A DNA stretch of 64,000 nucleotides from Crassaminicella profunda (GTDB lineage: Bacteria > Bacillota > Clostridia > Peptostreptococcales > Thermotaleaceae). This document shows, one piece after another, positions 15,469-24,726 of this stretch. The notes below the pieces were generated by a model, which saw nothing but the letters and a program-made list of their open reading frames with translations, did no database searches and was not told the origin of the DNA. The position numbers and the translations under genes are program-made. Numbering within the stretch: position 1 is the stretch's first letter; each line of letters starts with the position of its first letter. The stretch is taken from assembly GCF_019884785.1 (NCBI RefSeq), contig NZ_CP082326.1:3279355-3343354 (forward strand). Direction: 5' to 3'.

Positions 15469-16395
15469 ATGAAGTATCTAACGATAAAAGAAGTAGCACA
15501 AAACTGGAATATATCTGAACGGCGTATTCGTACCCTATGTAGTGATGGGCGAATAGAAGGTGCTAAACGCATGGGGTGGATGTGGTCTATTCCTGCGAAT
15601 GCATTAAAACCCATAGATGCAAGAACAACACGTCATAAATCAAAACTGAAAGTGAGGTGTCTTCATATGAATTTTAAAATCATTGATAGTAAAAAGCAAC
15701 AGCTTGACGATGCAAGACCACTAAGTAAACATACACTTCATTCTCTGCGTGAAAATATGTTTGTTGAGTGGACATATAATTCAAACGCTATTGAGGGGAA
15801 CACATTAACCATATCAGAAACAAAAGTGGTCTTAGAGGGAATTACTATTGGTGGAAAATCGATGCGTGAACATTTAGAAGTTATTAATCATAAAGCTGCT
15901 ATTTTGTTTCTAGAAGATCTAATCAAACAAAATGAACCTTTGTCTGAATGGAGTATTAAAAATATACATGGCTTAGTCCTCAAAAGTATTGATGATGAGA
16001 ATGCTGGATCCTATAGAAAAGAAAATGTACTCATTAGTGGTACAAAACATAAACCCCCTCAGCATTTTATTGTAAAAGAACAAATGGAAGAACTAGTCTC
16101 TCTGTATAATGAAAAATGGAACAGTTTACATCCTATAGAGAGAGCAGCTATGTTACATGGTGAGTTTGTGAAAATACATCCATTTATAGATGGTAATGGA
16201 AGAACTGCAAGACTTCTTATGAACTTTGAACTTATGAAATCAGGGTTTCCACCTACTATTATTAAGGCAAATATGCGACCACAGTATTATGATCATTTGG
16301 ATTTTGCACATACAAGTGGTGACTATAGATCGTTCGTGACCTTGGTAGCCAAGTGTGTGGAGGAGAGCTTAGATTTGTGGCTTAGTATAGTGTAA
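15469..16395 (+). CDS. fic: Fic-domain protein with N-terminal HTH
   Basis: The 308-residue protein starts with an excisionase/MerR-like HTH (LTIKEVAQNWNISERRIRTL). It then carries an N-terminal inhibitory-helix motif SNAIEGN (residues about 105-111) and the Fic core HPFIDGNGRTARLLMN near 238, with the catalytic His and the phosphate-binding G-x-G-R. Family knowledge: such enzymes AMPylate proteins, and the SxxxEG helix blocks ATP binding until it is released. The HTH suggests autoregulation or DNA association. It stands alone, so a separate antitoxin is not needed. AGGAG lies upstream of the start. Confidence 0.92.
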   Translation: MKYLTIKEVAQNWNISERRIRTLCSDGRIEGAKRMGWMWSIPANALKPIDARTTRHKSKLKVRCLHMNFKIIDSKKQQLDDARPLSKHTLHSLRENMFVEWTYNSNAIEGNTLTISETKVVLEGITIGGKSMREHLEVINHKAAILFLEDLIKQNEPLSEWSIKNIHGLVLKSIDDENAGSYRKENVLISGTKHKPPQHFIVKEQMEELVSLYNEKWNSLHPIERAAMLHGEFVKIHPFIDGNGRTARLLMNFELMKSGFPPTIIKANMRPQYYDHLDFAHTSGDYRSFVTLVAKCVEESLDLWLSIV

Positions 16396-16417
16396 CATAA
16401 ATTATAAATATCATAAC

Positions 16418-16453
16418 AAAAAGAGGGTACCTAGTATCCTCTTTCTTCAATCA
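16418..16453 (+). terminator. Terminator of fic; 36-bp repeat shared with 50454-50489
   Basis: AAAGAGGGTACCTAGTATCCTCTTTCTT forms an AAAGAGG/CCTCTTT hairpin followed by a short T-rich run. The 36 bp are identical to those after the phosphoribosyltransferase gene at 50454-50489, which is longer identity than a terminator needs. Confidence 0.75.
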
Positions 16454-16494
16454 TAAACTAACACTATCATGCCATCAAACACTTATTCCTTTTC

Positions 16495-16518
16495 TTATAA
16501 ACAAATTTTTAAGCAGAT
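16495..16518. repeat. 24-bp dispersed repeat (second copy of 5887-5910)
   Basis: This is an exact match to the right side of the AT-rich hairpin at 5887-5910, with looser similarity beyond it. Here it lies between the convergent fic and glsA genes. There is no matching left arm, so it is not a hairpin at this place. Confidence 0.7.
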
Positions 16519-16557
16519 GTTAATTATTCTTTGATTTCATAATACAGTGCAACCTCT

Positions 16558-17475
16558 TTAAAAAATACTCAAATCCAATTCTTTTGATAAGTCTTCCAAC
16601 ACTTTGATTCCTGCAATACTATTCCCACTTTCATCAAGGGCTGGCCCTAAAACTCCTATTCCCATTTTTTTAGGTACAACAGCCATAATCCCTCCTCCGA
16701 CACCACTTTTTGCTGGTAAACCTACCTTTACTGCAAATTTCCCTGACGAATCATACATACCGCAAGTTGTCATAACCGCCTTCACAATCTTGGAAATTTC
16801 TTTGGTTATAATCCTTTCCCCACTCATTGGTAATATCCCATCATTTGCAAGAACTGCCCCCATATAAGCAATGTCTTTACATGTAATCTCAATAGAACAA
16901 AGCTTAAAATATACATTCAATATTTCCTCTATATTCTCTTCAATAATCCCTGTACTTTTCATATAATAAGCTAACGCTCTATTTCTATCTCCCGTAGTTT
17001 TTTCCGAATAATAAATATTATTATTAATATATATATGATTATTGTTTGTAACTTTCTTCATAAAATCATAAACTCTATTAAACTTCTCTTTAGGGGTAAG
17101 TCCATTTACCATAGAAATGGTGGCAATTGCACCTGCATTAATCATGGGATTTAACGGTCTATGACCATTTTTTGTTTCAAGATTCACAATAGAGTTAAAA
17201 CCATCTGCTGTAGGTTCTACACTAATCTTTTTAGATAACTTTTGAAAATCATTATCTATTAGCGCACATATAAAAGATACTATCTTTGATATACTCTGTA
17301 TAGTAAATTTTACATCATAATCTCCAGCAAAATATTCTTCTCCTCTTATATCACAAATAAAAACCCCTAGATGATCAGCATCACTATTGGCTAACCCAGG
17401 GATATACGTAGCAATATTTCCATATTTTGTCCACTTCCTATTTTTTTCAACAATAGTCTCTAGCAAATCTTTCAT
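16558..17475 (-). CDS. glsA: Glutaminase A
   Basis: The 305-residue protein matches the beta-lactamase-fold glutaminase family in length. Residues 60-64 (QSISK) give the S-x-x-K catalytic motif, and later NPMINAGAI, YYMKSTGI and the glycine-rich KSGVGGGIMAVVP are family hallmarks. It converts L-glutamine to glutamate and ammonia. It follows the isochorismatase-type gene by 155 bp, but a strong hairpin (17553-17593) lies between them, so it may be a separate or attenuated unit. A link with nitrogen release fits the neighbouring amidohydrolases. Confidence 0.95.
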   Translation of the reverse strand: MKDLLETIVEKNRKWTKYGNIATYIPGLANSDADHLGVFICDIRGEEYFAGDYDVKFTIQSISKIVSFICALIDNDFQKLSKKISVEPTADGFNSIVNLETKNGHRPLNPMINAGAIATISMVNGLTPKEKFNRVYDFMKKVTNNNHIYINNNIYYSEKTTGDRNRALAYYMKSTGIIEENIEEILNVYFKLCSIEITCKDIAYMGAVLANDGILPMSGERIITKEISKIVKAVMTTCGMYDSSGKFAVKVGLPAKSGVGGGIMAVVPKKMGIGVLGPALDESGNSIAGIKVLEDLSKELDLSIF

Positions 17476-17552
17476 GGTTCATCCACCATCCTTTTGTTTT
17501 TAAATGAAAATCTATTTAGTTCTTTATAGCTCTTATCTATAAATGACTCATT

Positions 17553-17593
17553 ATTTAAACAAGCAGGCTCAAAGTTTACCTGCTTGTTTAAAT
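17553..17593 (-). terminator. Strong hairpin between amidohydrolase operon and glsA
   Basis: A 15-bp perfect stem (ATTTAAACAAGCAGG/CCTGCTTGTTTAAAT) encloses an 11-base loop. The AT-rich base supplies Ts on either strand. It probably ends the sigma-54 operon, or lets limited read-through into glsA. Confidence 0.75.
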
Positions 17594-17630
17594 TAGATTA
17601 TAAAATCACCTGATCATCATTAGCTTTTTC

Positions 17631-18299
17631 CTATTCAGCTATTTTTTGTATCATCTCTTGAGCCTGCTCAAAAGAAATAATTTTTCCATACACACCATCT
17701 AATACTTTTAAAGAATTCTTGTGCAACTCTTCATTTAAAGCAGCTATACCTTCTTCTACAACATACATACTATAACTTTTATCTCCACCATCTCTTACAG
17801 CTGTTTCAATACATTCATTCGTTAAAACTCCTACTACAATTAATTGGTTGACACCTAAATTTTTAAGTACATAGTCTAAGTTTGTACTATTGAAAACACC
17901 TGATGCCGTCTTTGATATAACAATCTCATCATCCTTTGGTGCAACCTCTTTAATAAATTCAGCAGCCTTAGATCCTTTAGGCACTAAACATCCTATTCTT
18001 TTATGTTCTAAGCTACGATCTCTACCATCTCTTGTGAGTGCTTCAATTCTTACATGAATAATTTCTTGCCCTTGTTCTCTAAACAGATTTTGTAGTTTGC
18101 TTACTGTAGGGAACACTTTTTCTTTCAATCGTCTAAAATAATACGCATATTCAGGATCATTTTCTGTTGTATTAGAAAAAAAACCATAGCCAGGCGCTGC
18201 ATCATGATATTGAATGTCAATACATAGCAATGCAACCCTTCCCTTTATTAAAGTTTCATTTTCAAATTCATGGTATAATCCCTTTATATTATTTTCCAT
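17631..18299 (-). CDS. Isochorismatase-fold cysteine hydrolase
   Basis: The 222-residue protein has the catalytic triad of the family: Asp28 in CIDIQ, Lys130 in ISKTASG and Cys163 in LTNECIETAVRDG. Relatives include N-carbamoylsarcosine amidase, ureidoacrylate amidohydrolase and nicotinamidase. Because it shares an operon with an N-carbamoyl-amino-acid/allantoate-type M20 hydrolase, cleavage of a carbamoyl or amide substrate is the best guess. AGGAG precedes the ATG. The substrate is not resolved. Confidence 0.85.
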   Translation of the reverse strand: MENNIKGLYHEFENETLIKGRVALLCIDIQYHDAAPGYGFFSNTTENDPEYAYYFRRLKEKVFPTVSKLQNLFREQGQEIIHVRIEALTRDGRDRSLEHKRIGCLVPKGSKAAEFIKEVAPKDDEIVISKTASGVFNSTNLDYVLKNLGVNQLIVVGVLTNECIETAVRDGGDKSYSMYVVEEGIAALNEELHKNSLKVLDGVYGKIISFEQAQEMIQKIAE

Positions 18300-18369
18300 C
18301 CTATCTCCTCATTTTCTTTATGATCTATTTGATGATTTCCTCGCTAAAAATTGCTTTATATTTTATCTC

Positions 18370-19779
18370 TTACATAGGACCCCATTTAATGATTACACTT
18401 AATATTAAAGCTGCCCAGCAAATAACAAATCCAATGACTGTATAGGGTAAAATATATTTTAACCATCTTCCATAAGGAACTCTACAAAGACCTAGCATAG
18501 CCATTAATCCTCCCAAAGTAGGTGTTACAATATTTGTAAGTCCATCACCAATTTGAAAAGCAAGAATTGCACTTTGTCTAGTTATACCAATCATATCCCC
18601 AACTGGAATCATAATAGGTAAAGTAACTAAAGCTTGTCCGCTTCCCCCAGGAATAAAAATGTTAATAACTGATTGTGTTATTGACATAAACACAACTGCT
18701 AGTAATGTAGGCAATTGTTCTAAAATAGATACAAAATTATATGCAATAGTATCACTAATATTTCCTTGATTCATAACGATTTGTATAGCTTGAGCTACCC
18801 CAATCAAAATAGCTGCCAGAGCACTTGGCTCTAAAGCCTTTGAGAATGTTTCTGATATTTCATTTACACTCAATCTTGCTACTATACCATTTACAATTCC
18901 TACAATGAGGAATACAGCAGAAATTTCGTTAATATACCAGCCCTTAGTAAATACACCAAATAGCATTACACCTAATCCTGCAACAAACACCAATAGCATT
19001 TGTATATCTTTAGATCTCATGTTGTATTCAGCAATTGGCTTTGATAATTGAAGCCCAGTAGTATCAATATTTTTTCCTAGAGCATGATCTTGATCCTTTA
19101 ATATCTTTTTAAAATATCTTATATTGTAAAATACTAAAATAGTCAATAATATAAAAACGAGTCCACTTCTAAATAAATAGCCTGAGAATAATGGCATTTC
19201 AGCAATTTTATGTCCAATTCCCACTGTATATGGATTAAAAGGTGCTAATCCAAAGCCTACAGATATTCCTCCAATTGCCATACCTGCTCCTAATACCACA
19301 TCGCCGCCAATGGCCAAACTGATTACTACAGCAATGGGAACCAATGCTATATTATTTTCATACCCAACAAATATTCCTAATACACCATATACATATGTCA
19401 TAATTCCTACAATTACAAACTTCTTTTTAAGACCTAATTTCTTTACAAAAGTTCCTACTGTATTTTCTAGCATATGTGTTTTTTCCATGATTCCAAACAT
19501 CATAGCTGCTGCAAATACGATAAATACAATATCTGCAATTTTCTTAAATCCTACAGGTATTGCTGTAAATATATCAAAAAATCCCACTGGACTTTTAGCA
19601 ACACTTTCATAGGTTCCTGGAATGGTTCTAGATGCTCCATCTATTACTTCTCTTTCATAGGAACCTGCTGGAATGATATATGTGAGAATTGCTGCAAATA
19701 TAACGATATAAAATAATAGTGCCAGAGGGTGAGGAATCATCTCTATAAAACTTTTGCCTTTTTTATTTTTATTTAACAT
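18370..19779 (-). CDS. YfcC/DcuC-type membrane carrier
   Basis: The 469-residue protein has about 12 hydrophobic segments and starts with MIPHPLALLFYIVIFAAILT, followed by YIIPAGSYERE, as in the YfcC branch of the C4-dicarboxylate/basic-amino-acid carrier superfamily. Near the C-terminus, PGGSGQALVTLPIMIPVGD and TNIVTPTLGGLMA are conserved there. It sits between two amidohydrolases under a sigma-54 promoter, so it probably imports or exchanges the nitrogenous substrate (inference). It has an AAGGAGG start. Confidence 0.88.
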   Translation of the reverse strand: MLNKNKKGKSFIEMIPHPLALLFYIVIFAAILTYIIPAGSYEREVIDGASRTIPGTYESVAKSPVGFFDIFTAIPVGFKKIADIVFIVFAAAMMFGIMEKTHMLENTVGTFVKKLGLKKKFVIVGIMTYVYGVLGIFVGYENNIALVPIAVVISLAIGGDVVLGAGMAIGGISVGFGLAPFNPYTVGIGHKIAEMPLFSGYLFRSGLVFILLTILVFYNIRYFKKILKDQDHALGKNIDTTGLQLSKPIAEYNMRSKDIQMLLVFVAGLGVMLFGVFTKGWYINEISAVFLIVGIVNGIVARLSVNEISETFSKALEPSALAAILIGVAQAIQIVMNQGNISDTIAYNFVSILEQLPTLLAVVFMSITQSVINIFIPGGSGQALVTLPIMIPVGDMIGITRQSAILAFQIGDGLTNIVTPTLGGLMAMLGLCRVPYGRWLKYILPYTVIGFVICWAALILSVIIKWGPM

Positions 19780-19860
19780 AATTTTCCTCCTTTGTTTATT
19801 ATATATTCATTGATTTAACTTTATTAACTATGGTAAAAAACATCCTTTGTAATAAATAAT

Positions 19861-21105
19861 TTATGATGATACCTTTTCTCCTAAATCTATAATTGTATCT
19901 AATAAAACATCTGCCCCTTTGGCAATATGTTCTGAATCTGAGTATTCTTCTGGACAATGACTTCTTCCATTCTTACTCGGAATAAAAATCATAGCAGCAT
20001 CGGTAAATTCAGCCATTATAAGGGTATCGTGTCCTGCACCGCTACCCATTACATCAAAGTTATAATTTCTCTTTTTCGTATTTTTAATAAGAAGATCTAC
20101 TATTTTGTTAGATAATTTCACTGGGTTTGCATGATGATTTTTCTTGATTTTGTATTGGATATGATGATCTATTGCGATTTTTTCTATATATTCTTTCATA
20201 TGAGTAATAATATGTTCTAACACCTTTTGGTCCATACTTCTAATATCCATCGTAATAGATACTTCTTGTGGAACAATATTGTATACATTAGGTTTTACTT
20301 CTACACATCCCACAGTTCCAACAGAATACATCTCTTGTTTTTTTGTAAATTCATTTAACTCAACAGCTATTTTAGAAGCCGCATAAAAAGCATCTTTACG
20401 CACATCCATAGGAGTTGTTCCAGAATGATCTGCTTGACCAAATAAAGTTACTTGATAAGAACTACTTCCAATAATAGCATTCACAAGTCCTAAACTTTTT
20501 TGATTATTTTCAAGTATAGGTCCTTGCTCACAATGAAGTTCGATCATAGCTTTTATATGATAATCTTTTCTTTTACATCTTTTTATCTCTTCATTGAATA
20601 CATTTAAACTTTCGGCAGCTTCTTTTAAACTCATATTTTGATGATCACAGATTGTTTCTAATGCTTCTTCTTTTATTTTTCCCATAAACCAACTACTTCC
20701 GATAAAAGCAGAATTAAATCTTCCCCCCTCTTCTTCTGCAAAAGCCACTACCTCTATTGGATATTTTGTTTTGATCTGGTTTTCTTCCATAACCCTTAAA
20801 GCTTCTATTCCTGCTACAATTCCAGCAATACCATCATACTTTCCTCCATTTTTAACAGTATCTAAATGAGAACCTGCTACTATAGGAGGTAAGTTTTCTT
20901 CAGTTCCCTCCCTTCTACCAAAAATATTTCCTAGCAAATCCATTGAAACTTTTAGATTCGCTTCTTTCATTTTCTTAATGATATACTTTTTTGCTTGAAT
21001 ATCTTCTTGGGTATAAGAAAATCTTGTAAACCCTTCATCCTCTGCTACTGTAAATGTAGCTATATTTTGTAACATTTCCTCAATTCTTTCAGCATTGCAA
21101 TACAT
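19861..21105 (-). CDS. M20-family amidohydrolase (N-carbamoyl-L-amino acid hydrolase/allantoate amidohydrolase type)
   Basis: The 414-residue metallohydrolase has the zinc-ligand motifs AGSHLDTVKNGGKYDG, FAEEEGGRF and ELHCEQGP, plus GQADHSGTTPMDVRKDA in the dimerisation domain. This is the signature set of HyuC/AllC/AmaB-like enzymes. They cleave N-carbamoyl or ureido groups from amino-acid-like substrates, releasing ammonia and CO2. It is the first gene after the minus-strand sigma-54 promoter. Which ureide it uses is not clear; hydantoin- or purine-derived carbamoyl compounds are candidates. Confidence 0.88.
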   Translation of the reverse strand: MYCNAERIEEMLQNIATFTVAEDEGFTRFSYTQEDIQAKKYIIKKMKEANLKVSMDLLGNIFGRREGTEENLPPIVAGSHLDTVKNGGKYDGIAGIVAGIEALRVMEENQIKTKYPIEVVAFAEEEGGRFNSAFIGSSWFMGKIKEEALETICDHQNMSLKEAAESLNVFNEEIKRCKRKDYHIKAMIELHCEQGPILENNQKSLGLVNAIIGSSSYQVTLFGQADHSGTTPMDVRKDAFYAASKIAVELNEFTKKQEMYSVGTVGCVEVKPNVYNIVPQEVSITMDIRSMDQKVLEHIITHMKEYIEKIAIDHHIQYKIKKNHHANPVKLSNKIVDLLIKNTKKRNYNFDVMGSGAGHDTLIMAEFTDAAMIFIPSKNGRSHCPEEYSDSEHIAKGADVLLDTIIDLGEKVSS

Positions 21106-21165
21106 ACATTCCCCTCCAATTGTTTTAAATTAATTGTCATAATCAACCCTTTTATAAGATATATA

Positions 21166-21182
21166 AGCAAATTTTGTGCCAA
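21166..21182 (-). promoter_or_regulatory. Sigma-54 promoter of the amidohydrolase operon
   Basis: Read on the minus strand the sequence is TTGGCACAAAATTTGCT: TGGCAC, five bases, TTGC, a close match to -24/-12. Transcription would begin near 21154, about 50 bp before the M20 start codon. Confidence 0.9.
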
Positions 21183-21189
21183 TTCAGGA

Positions 21190-21226
21190 TGTATGAAATA
21201 TTGTAATCCCTCTATGTATGAAATAT
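21190..21226 (-). promoter_or_regulatory. Direct repeats upstream of the sigma-54 promoter
   Basis: TGTATGAAATAT occurs at 21190-21201 and again at 21215-21226, 25 bp apart, directly upstream of the -24 element. They are close to the promoter for enhancer sites but are good candidates for activator binding. Two further sites with the core GAATATTC (21259-21270 and 21383-21396, the latter just before the activator's RBS) may serve autoregulation. Confidence 0.5.
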
Positions 21227-21408
21227 GTGTTTTCAAGGGATTCATTTTTATTAGTTTTCCGAATATTCTACATTATCAATATTATAATGGGATTTCTTTA
21301 TGGTATCTTATTTTAAATTCCCATTCATACCAAAACATGATATACTATGTATTAAAAATATAAAATAGTGGATGATTTAAATTCTGAATATTCCGAAAGG
21401 AGTCTGCT

Positions 21409-23436
21409 ATGAAAAAGCGAAAAATTTCCTTATTGACAATTGATGAGAAAATAGCTAATTTTTTTATCAATGAACTAAATAATATTTTTAACAATATGTT
21501 GGAAATTGATTATTACAACCCACGCTTCCATCAAACGCCCTATATCTATGAGACAGATTTAATCCTCTATACAGATCCTAGTATATTAATAGCAATGATG
21601 AGTTATATAAAATGCAATGCTCCTATTTTAATGATGAAAAGAACTATTTCTAAGGTGGCTCTTGATAAAATCAAAAAAATCCCACCTAATACAAAATGTC
21701 TTGTAGCAAATATTAATAGTTTTATGGCTAACGAAACATTAGCAACTATTTATCAATTGGGAATGGATCATGTATCTCTTCATCCTTTTTATAAAGGACT
21801 TAAAACCATCCCGGATGATATTGATTATATTATTGCCCATGAACCTTATGAGTTTCTCCCTAATATAAACGCTGAAGTTATTATTATCGGTAACAGAGTT
21901 TTTGATATTTCTACAGTTTTAGACATCATCGCCCTATTAAATATTGACTCCTTAACTTCTGAAAATATCATTATGGAATATTCTTTTAAAGTACCTACCT
22001 TTTGGCAAGGTATAAAATATACTTTAGAAAACAAAAAAATATTGTCTTCTCAATGGAATATCCTTTTAAACGAATTATCCATAGGCGTTATCGTTGCAGA
22101 CGAAAACAACAAAATCACTTTAGCAAATTCTCAAGTATACCATATACTAGGTATACAAAAAAATATTTTTGAAAATACATGTATTTCACAGGTTGCAGAA
22201 AAATACCCTCAGTTAAAAATCATTTTATCAGAGGATGAAATTGATAATGATTTATTCATCTATAAAAATCAAAAGCTCATATTAACCTTAAAAAAGGTAA
22301 CTTTCAACAATTCCTATCATGGAAAAATTATTTTAATCAGTACCTATAACAATGTCATTAAAGTACAACAAAAAATTCACCAAAAAATTATTGGGAAAGG
22401 CTATTTTTCAAAATATACTTTTTCATCCATAATTGGTGAAAATGAAAGTCTTTTAGAATGCAAACAATTATGTAAAAAAGTAGCTGATTCAAATCCTACC
22501 ATTCTCCTTATTGGTGAATCAGGAACCGGGAAAGAACTTTTCGCTGGTTCTATACACAACTATTCCTCTAGAAAAAAAGAACCCTTTGTAGCAATCAATT
22601 GCGCTACCCTTCCAGAATCCCTATTAGAATCAGAACTCTTTGGCTATGAAGAAGGTTCCTTTACAGGCGCTAAAAAAGGAGGAAAGATAGGTCTTTTTGA
22701 AATAGCAGATAAGGGCACCCTTTTTTTAGATGAAATTGGTGAAATTCCCCTAAGATTACAAGCTCGCCTATTACGAGTATTGCAAGAAAAAGAAATCATG
22801 AGGGTAGGTGGAGATTCTATTATAAAAGTCGATACAAGAATCATTGCCGCCACAAATAAAAACTTATTGAAGATGGTTGAGGATGGTACCTTTAGAAAGG
22901 ATTTGTTTTTTCGATTAAATGTATTTCAATTTGATATTCCATCCTTACGTGAAAGAGTTGATGATATTCCCCTACTAATTGAATATTTCATGTGCCATCA
23001 TGGTACAAAAAGAATTATTCATAAAGACTTTAAAATATTTTATAAAAATTACTCTTGGCCAGGGAACGTTCGAGAACTATTCAATGTACTAGAATATATG
23101 TTAAAAATCAGCGATAAAGATTTATCCTTTAATCTTCTTCCTCGCTACTTAAAAAAACAAGAGTATATCGACAAAAAAATTCCTAGTATAGGATTAAAAT
23201 TAAGCCATATCTTTCTATTAAAAATATTAGAGCTAAGGAATGCTCATGAGATAAATGCAGGTAGGAGAAGTCTTTGCAAAGAATATTGTAAATCTTACTA
23301 TAAAGTATCTGAATTAGAAATAAGAACAAAATTAGATGAATTAGCTAATGAAGAGTATTTAGTAGTAAATAAAGGTCTTAAGGGTTGCCAAATTACTCAG
23401 AAAGGCATAAATTTGTTAAAAGAAAATCATCTATAA
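21409..23436 (+). CDS. Sigma-54-dependent activator with PrpR-like sensor and PAS domain
   Basis: The 675-residue protein has an N-terminal region of about 200 residues resembling the PrpR_N sensor, a PAS segment (about 215-330), and an AAA+ domain. The latter carries Walker A GESGTGKE near 369 and the sigma-54 loop GSFTGA near 416. Walker B is [12 protein letters not shown]. The C-terminal part (about 590-675) looks like a winged helix rather than the usual Fis-type HTH. It diverges from an operon with a clear sigma-54 promoter and is its likely activator, probably sensing a substrate of the amidohydrolase pathway. Confidence 0.92.
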   Translation: MKKRKISLLTIDEKIANFFINELNNIFNNMLEIDYYNPRFHQTPYIYETDLILYTDPSILIAMMSYIKCNAPILMMKRTISKVALDKIKKIPPNTKCLVANINSFMANETLATIYQLGMDHVSLHPFYKGLKTIPDDIDYIIAHEPYEFLPNINAEVIIIGNRVFDISTVLDIIALLNIDSLTSENIIMEYSFKVPTFWQGIKYTLENKKILSSQWNILLNELSIGVIVADENNKITLANSQVYHILGIQKNIFENTCISQVAEKYPQLKIILSEDEIDNDLFIYKNQKLILTLKKVTFNNSYHGKIILISTYNNVIKVQQKIHQKIIGKGYFSKYTFSSIIGENESLLECKQLCKKVADSNPTILLIGESGTGKELFAGSIHNYSSRKKEPFVAINCATLPESLLESELFGYEEGSFTGAKKGGKIGLFEIADKGTLFLDEIGEIPLRLQARLLRVLQEKEIMRVGGDSIIKVDTRIIAATNKNLLKMVEDGTFRKDLFFRLNVFQFDIPSLRERVDDIPLLIEYFMCHHGTKRIIHKDFKIFYKNYSWPGNVRELFNVLEYMLKISDKDLSFNLLPRYLKKQEYIDKKIPSIGLKLSHIFLLKILELRNAHEINAGRRSLCKEYCKSYYKVSELEIRTKLDELANEEYLVVNKGLKGCQITQKGINLLKENHL

Positions 23437-23450
23437 ACATAATTTTATGT

Positions 23451-23484
23451 AAAAGAAGAGGATCATTCATGATCTTCTTCTTTT
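23451..23484. terminator. Bidirectional terminator
   Basis: A 16-bp stem (AAAAGAAGAGGATCAT/ATGATCTTCTTCTTTT, one wobble pair) with a 2-base gap lies between two convergent genes and has A and T runs on its flanks. Confidence 0.8.
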
Positions 23485-23506
23485 ATCCAAAACACATTGT
23501 AGTTAT

Positions 23507-23812
23507 TCATTTATCTTTACAATAAAAATCTGCCTTTTCTAATAATTTTCCAACATCCAAAATATCAACACAAAAAGGTTCTACGAGCATTTTTGCACCT
23601 TTTGGCATCTCCTCTATACTATCTACCTTAAATGCAATATGTGGATTGTTTTGCATAATTTGTGGAAGAGGTGTGTTTTCTTCAAAACGAAGATATTCAA
23701 ATTTCAATGGGTGCTCCTCGGGATCAGTAATATATACTTTCAAATCATCTGAATAAATTTCATTCGGTTGTTCTTTTGTTGTAGGTACCCCTACATGCAT
23801 AAATACATTCAT
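23507..23812 (-). CDS. Small VOC-like protein of the LsrF cluster
   Basis: The 101-residue protein begins MNVFMHVGVPTT and contains HPLKFEYLRFEENTPLP and NPHIAFKVDSIEEM. It resembles one half of a vicinal-oxygen-chelate (glyoxalase-like) fold, of a type I recall beside sugar-kinase and aldolase genes. Its tail ends ADFYCKDK, perhaps slightly shorter than in relatives. It is the last gene of the operon, 17 bp after lsrF. It might isomerise the phosphorylated product made by the kinase pair, in the role LsrG plays elsewhere; this is inference. Confidence 0.7.
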   Translation of the reverse strand: MNVFMHVGVPTTKEQPNEIYSDDLKVYITDPEEHPLKFEYLRFEENTPLPQIMQNNPHIAFKVDSIEEMPKGAKMLVEPFCVDILDVGKLLEKADFYCKDK

Positions 23813-23829
23813 CTTTTATCCCTCCTCAA

Positions 23830-24711
23830 TTATTTCTCATTTTTTATTGAATAGTAAAGCTCTAATGCATCTTTTGGATTAAAACCATTATGTACAATAC
23901 TTCTTAGTGCTTTTATCATAGCTTTTGGATTTTCAGCTTGAAAAACATTTCTTCCCATATCCACACCAGCAGCACCTTCTTGAATGGCTCTGTATGCAAT
24001 CTCTAATGCTTTTGCCTCTGATACTTTTTTGCCGCCTGCAATAACAATAGGAACAGGACATGCAGAAGTTATTTTCTCGAAATCTTTGCAATAATAAGTT
24101 TTGATAATATGTGCCCCAAGTTCTGCAATTATTCTTGTTGCAAGGAGAAAATATCTTGTTGTACGCTCCATTTCTTTTCCTACTGCAGTCACACCTAAAA
24201 CAGGAATACCGTAGCGATTTCCTGCATCTATCGTTTTGCTTAGATTATTAAGTGTTTGACACTCTCCAGATGCTCCTACAAAAACTTGTATCGCCATACA
24301 ACTAGCATTCATTCTTATTGCATCCTCTATATTTACACCAATTATTTCATGACTCATATCTTCTTTTAGTACAGAGCTACCTGCAGAACATCTAAGGGCT
24401 ATTGCCTTATTCATTTTAGGCATAATCGTTGATCTTAAGGCTCCTCTGGTTGCCATCAATACATCTGCATCTTCAATCAAAGGAGGAATAGACAAATCTA
24501 ATCTTTCAAGTCCTGCTGTAGAACCCATTATATATCCATGGTCAAATGCAAGCATCAAGGTTTTTCCTGTTTTAGGGTTAAATATTTTAGATAGGCGATT
24601 TTTCATTCCCCAATCCACGTGGTCCATACCTTTTACATGAAAGTTTTCCTTTTCTACTGGAATTCCTATCCCATAATTCTTAGTTATTATGTTGTCATCA
24701 CGATCTGCCAT
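23830..24711 (-). CDS. lsrF: LsrF-like class I aldolase/thiolase
   Basis: The 293-residue protein matches LsrF throughout: MLAFDHGYIMGSTAGLERLD, LMATRGALRSTI, and HIIKTYYCKDF with Lys204 as the Schiff-base/catalytic lysine, then PVPIVIAGGKK and GAAGVDMGRNVFQ. In enteric bacteria LsrF transfers the acetyl group of 3-hydroxy-5-phosphonooxypentane-2,4-dione to CoA, the end of AI-2 breakdown. Here it is in an operon with DhaK- and DhaL-like kinase subunits and under a SorC regulator. No LsrK or Lsr ABC transporter is seen, so a different C5 or tetrulose substrate remains possible. Confidence 0.88.
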   Translation of the reverse strand: MADRDDNIITKNYGIGIPVEKENFHVKGMDHVDWGMKNRLSKIFNPKTGKTLMLAFDHGYIMGSTAGLERLDLSIPPLIEDADVLMATRGALRSTIMPKMNKAIALRCSAGSSVLKEDMSHEIIGVNIEDAIRMNASCMAIQVFVGASGECQTLNNLSKTIDAGNRYGIPVLGVTAVGKEMERTTRYFLLATRIIAELGAHIIKTYYCKDFEKITSACPVPIVIAGGKKVSEAKALEIAYRAIQEGAAGVDMGRNVFQAENPKAMIKALRSIVHNGFNPKDALELYYSIKNEK

Positions 24712-24726
24712 ATTTATTCCCCCTTC

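Noticed and set aside
6908-16395. Prophage or integrative element covering the accessory patch
   Set aside because: No integrase, phage structural gene or tRNA attachment site was found; only the 24-bp repeat hints at boundaries.
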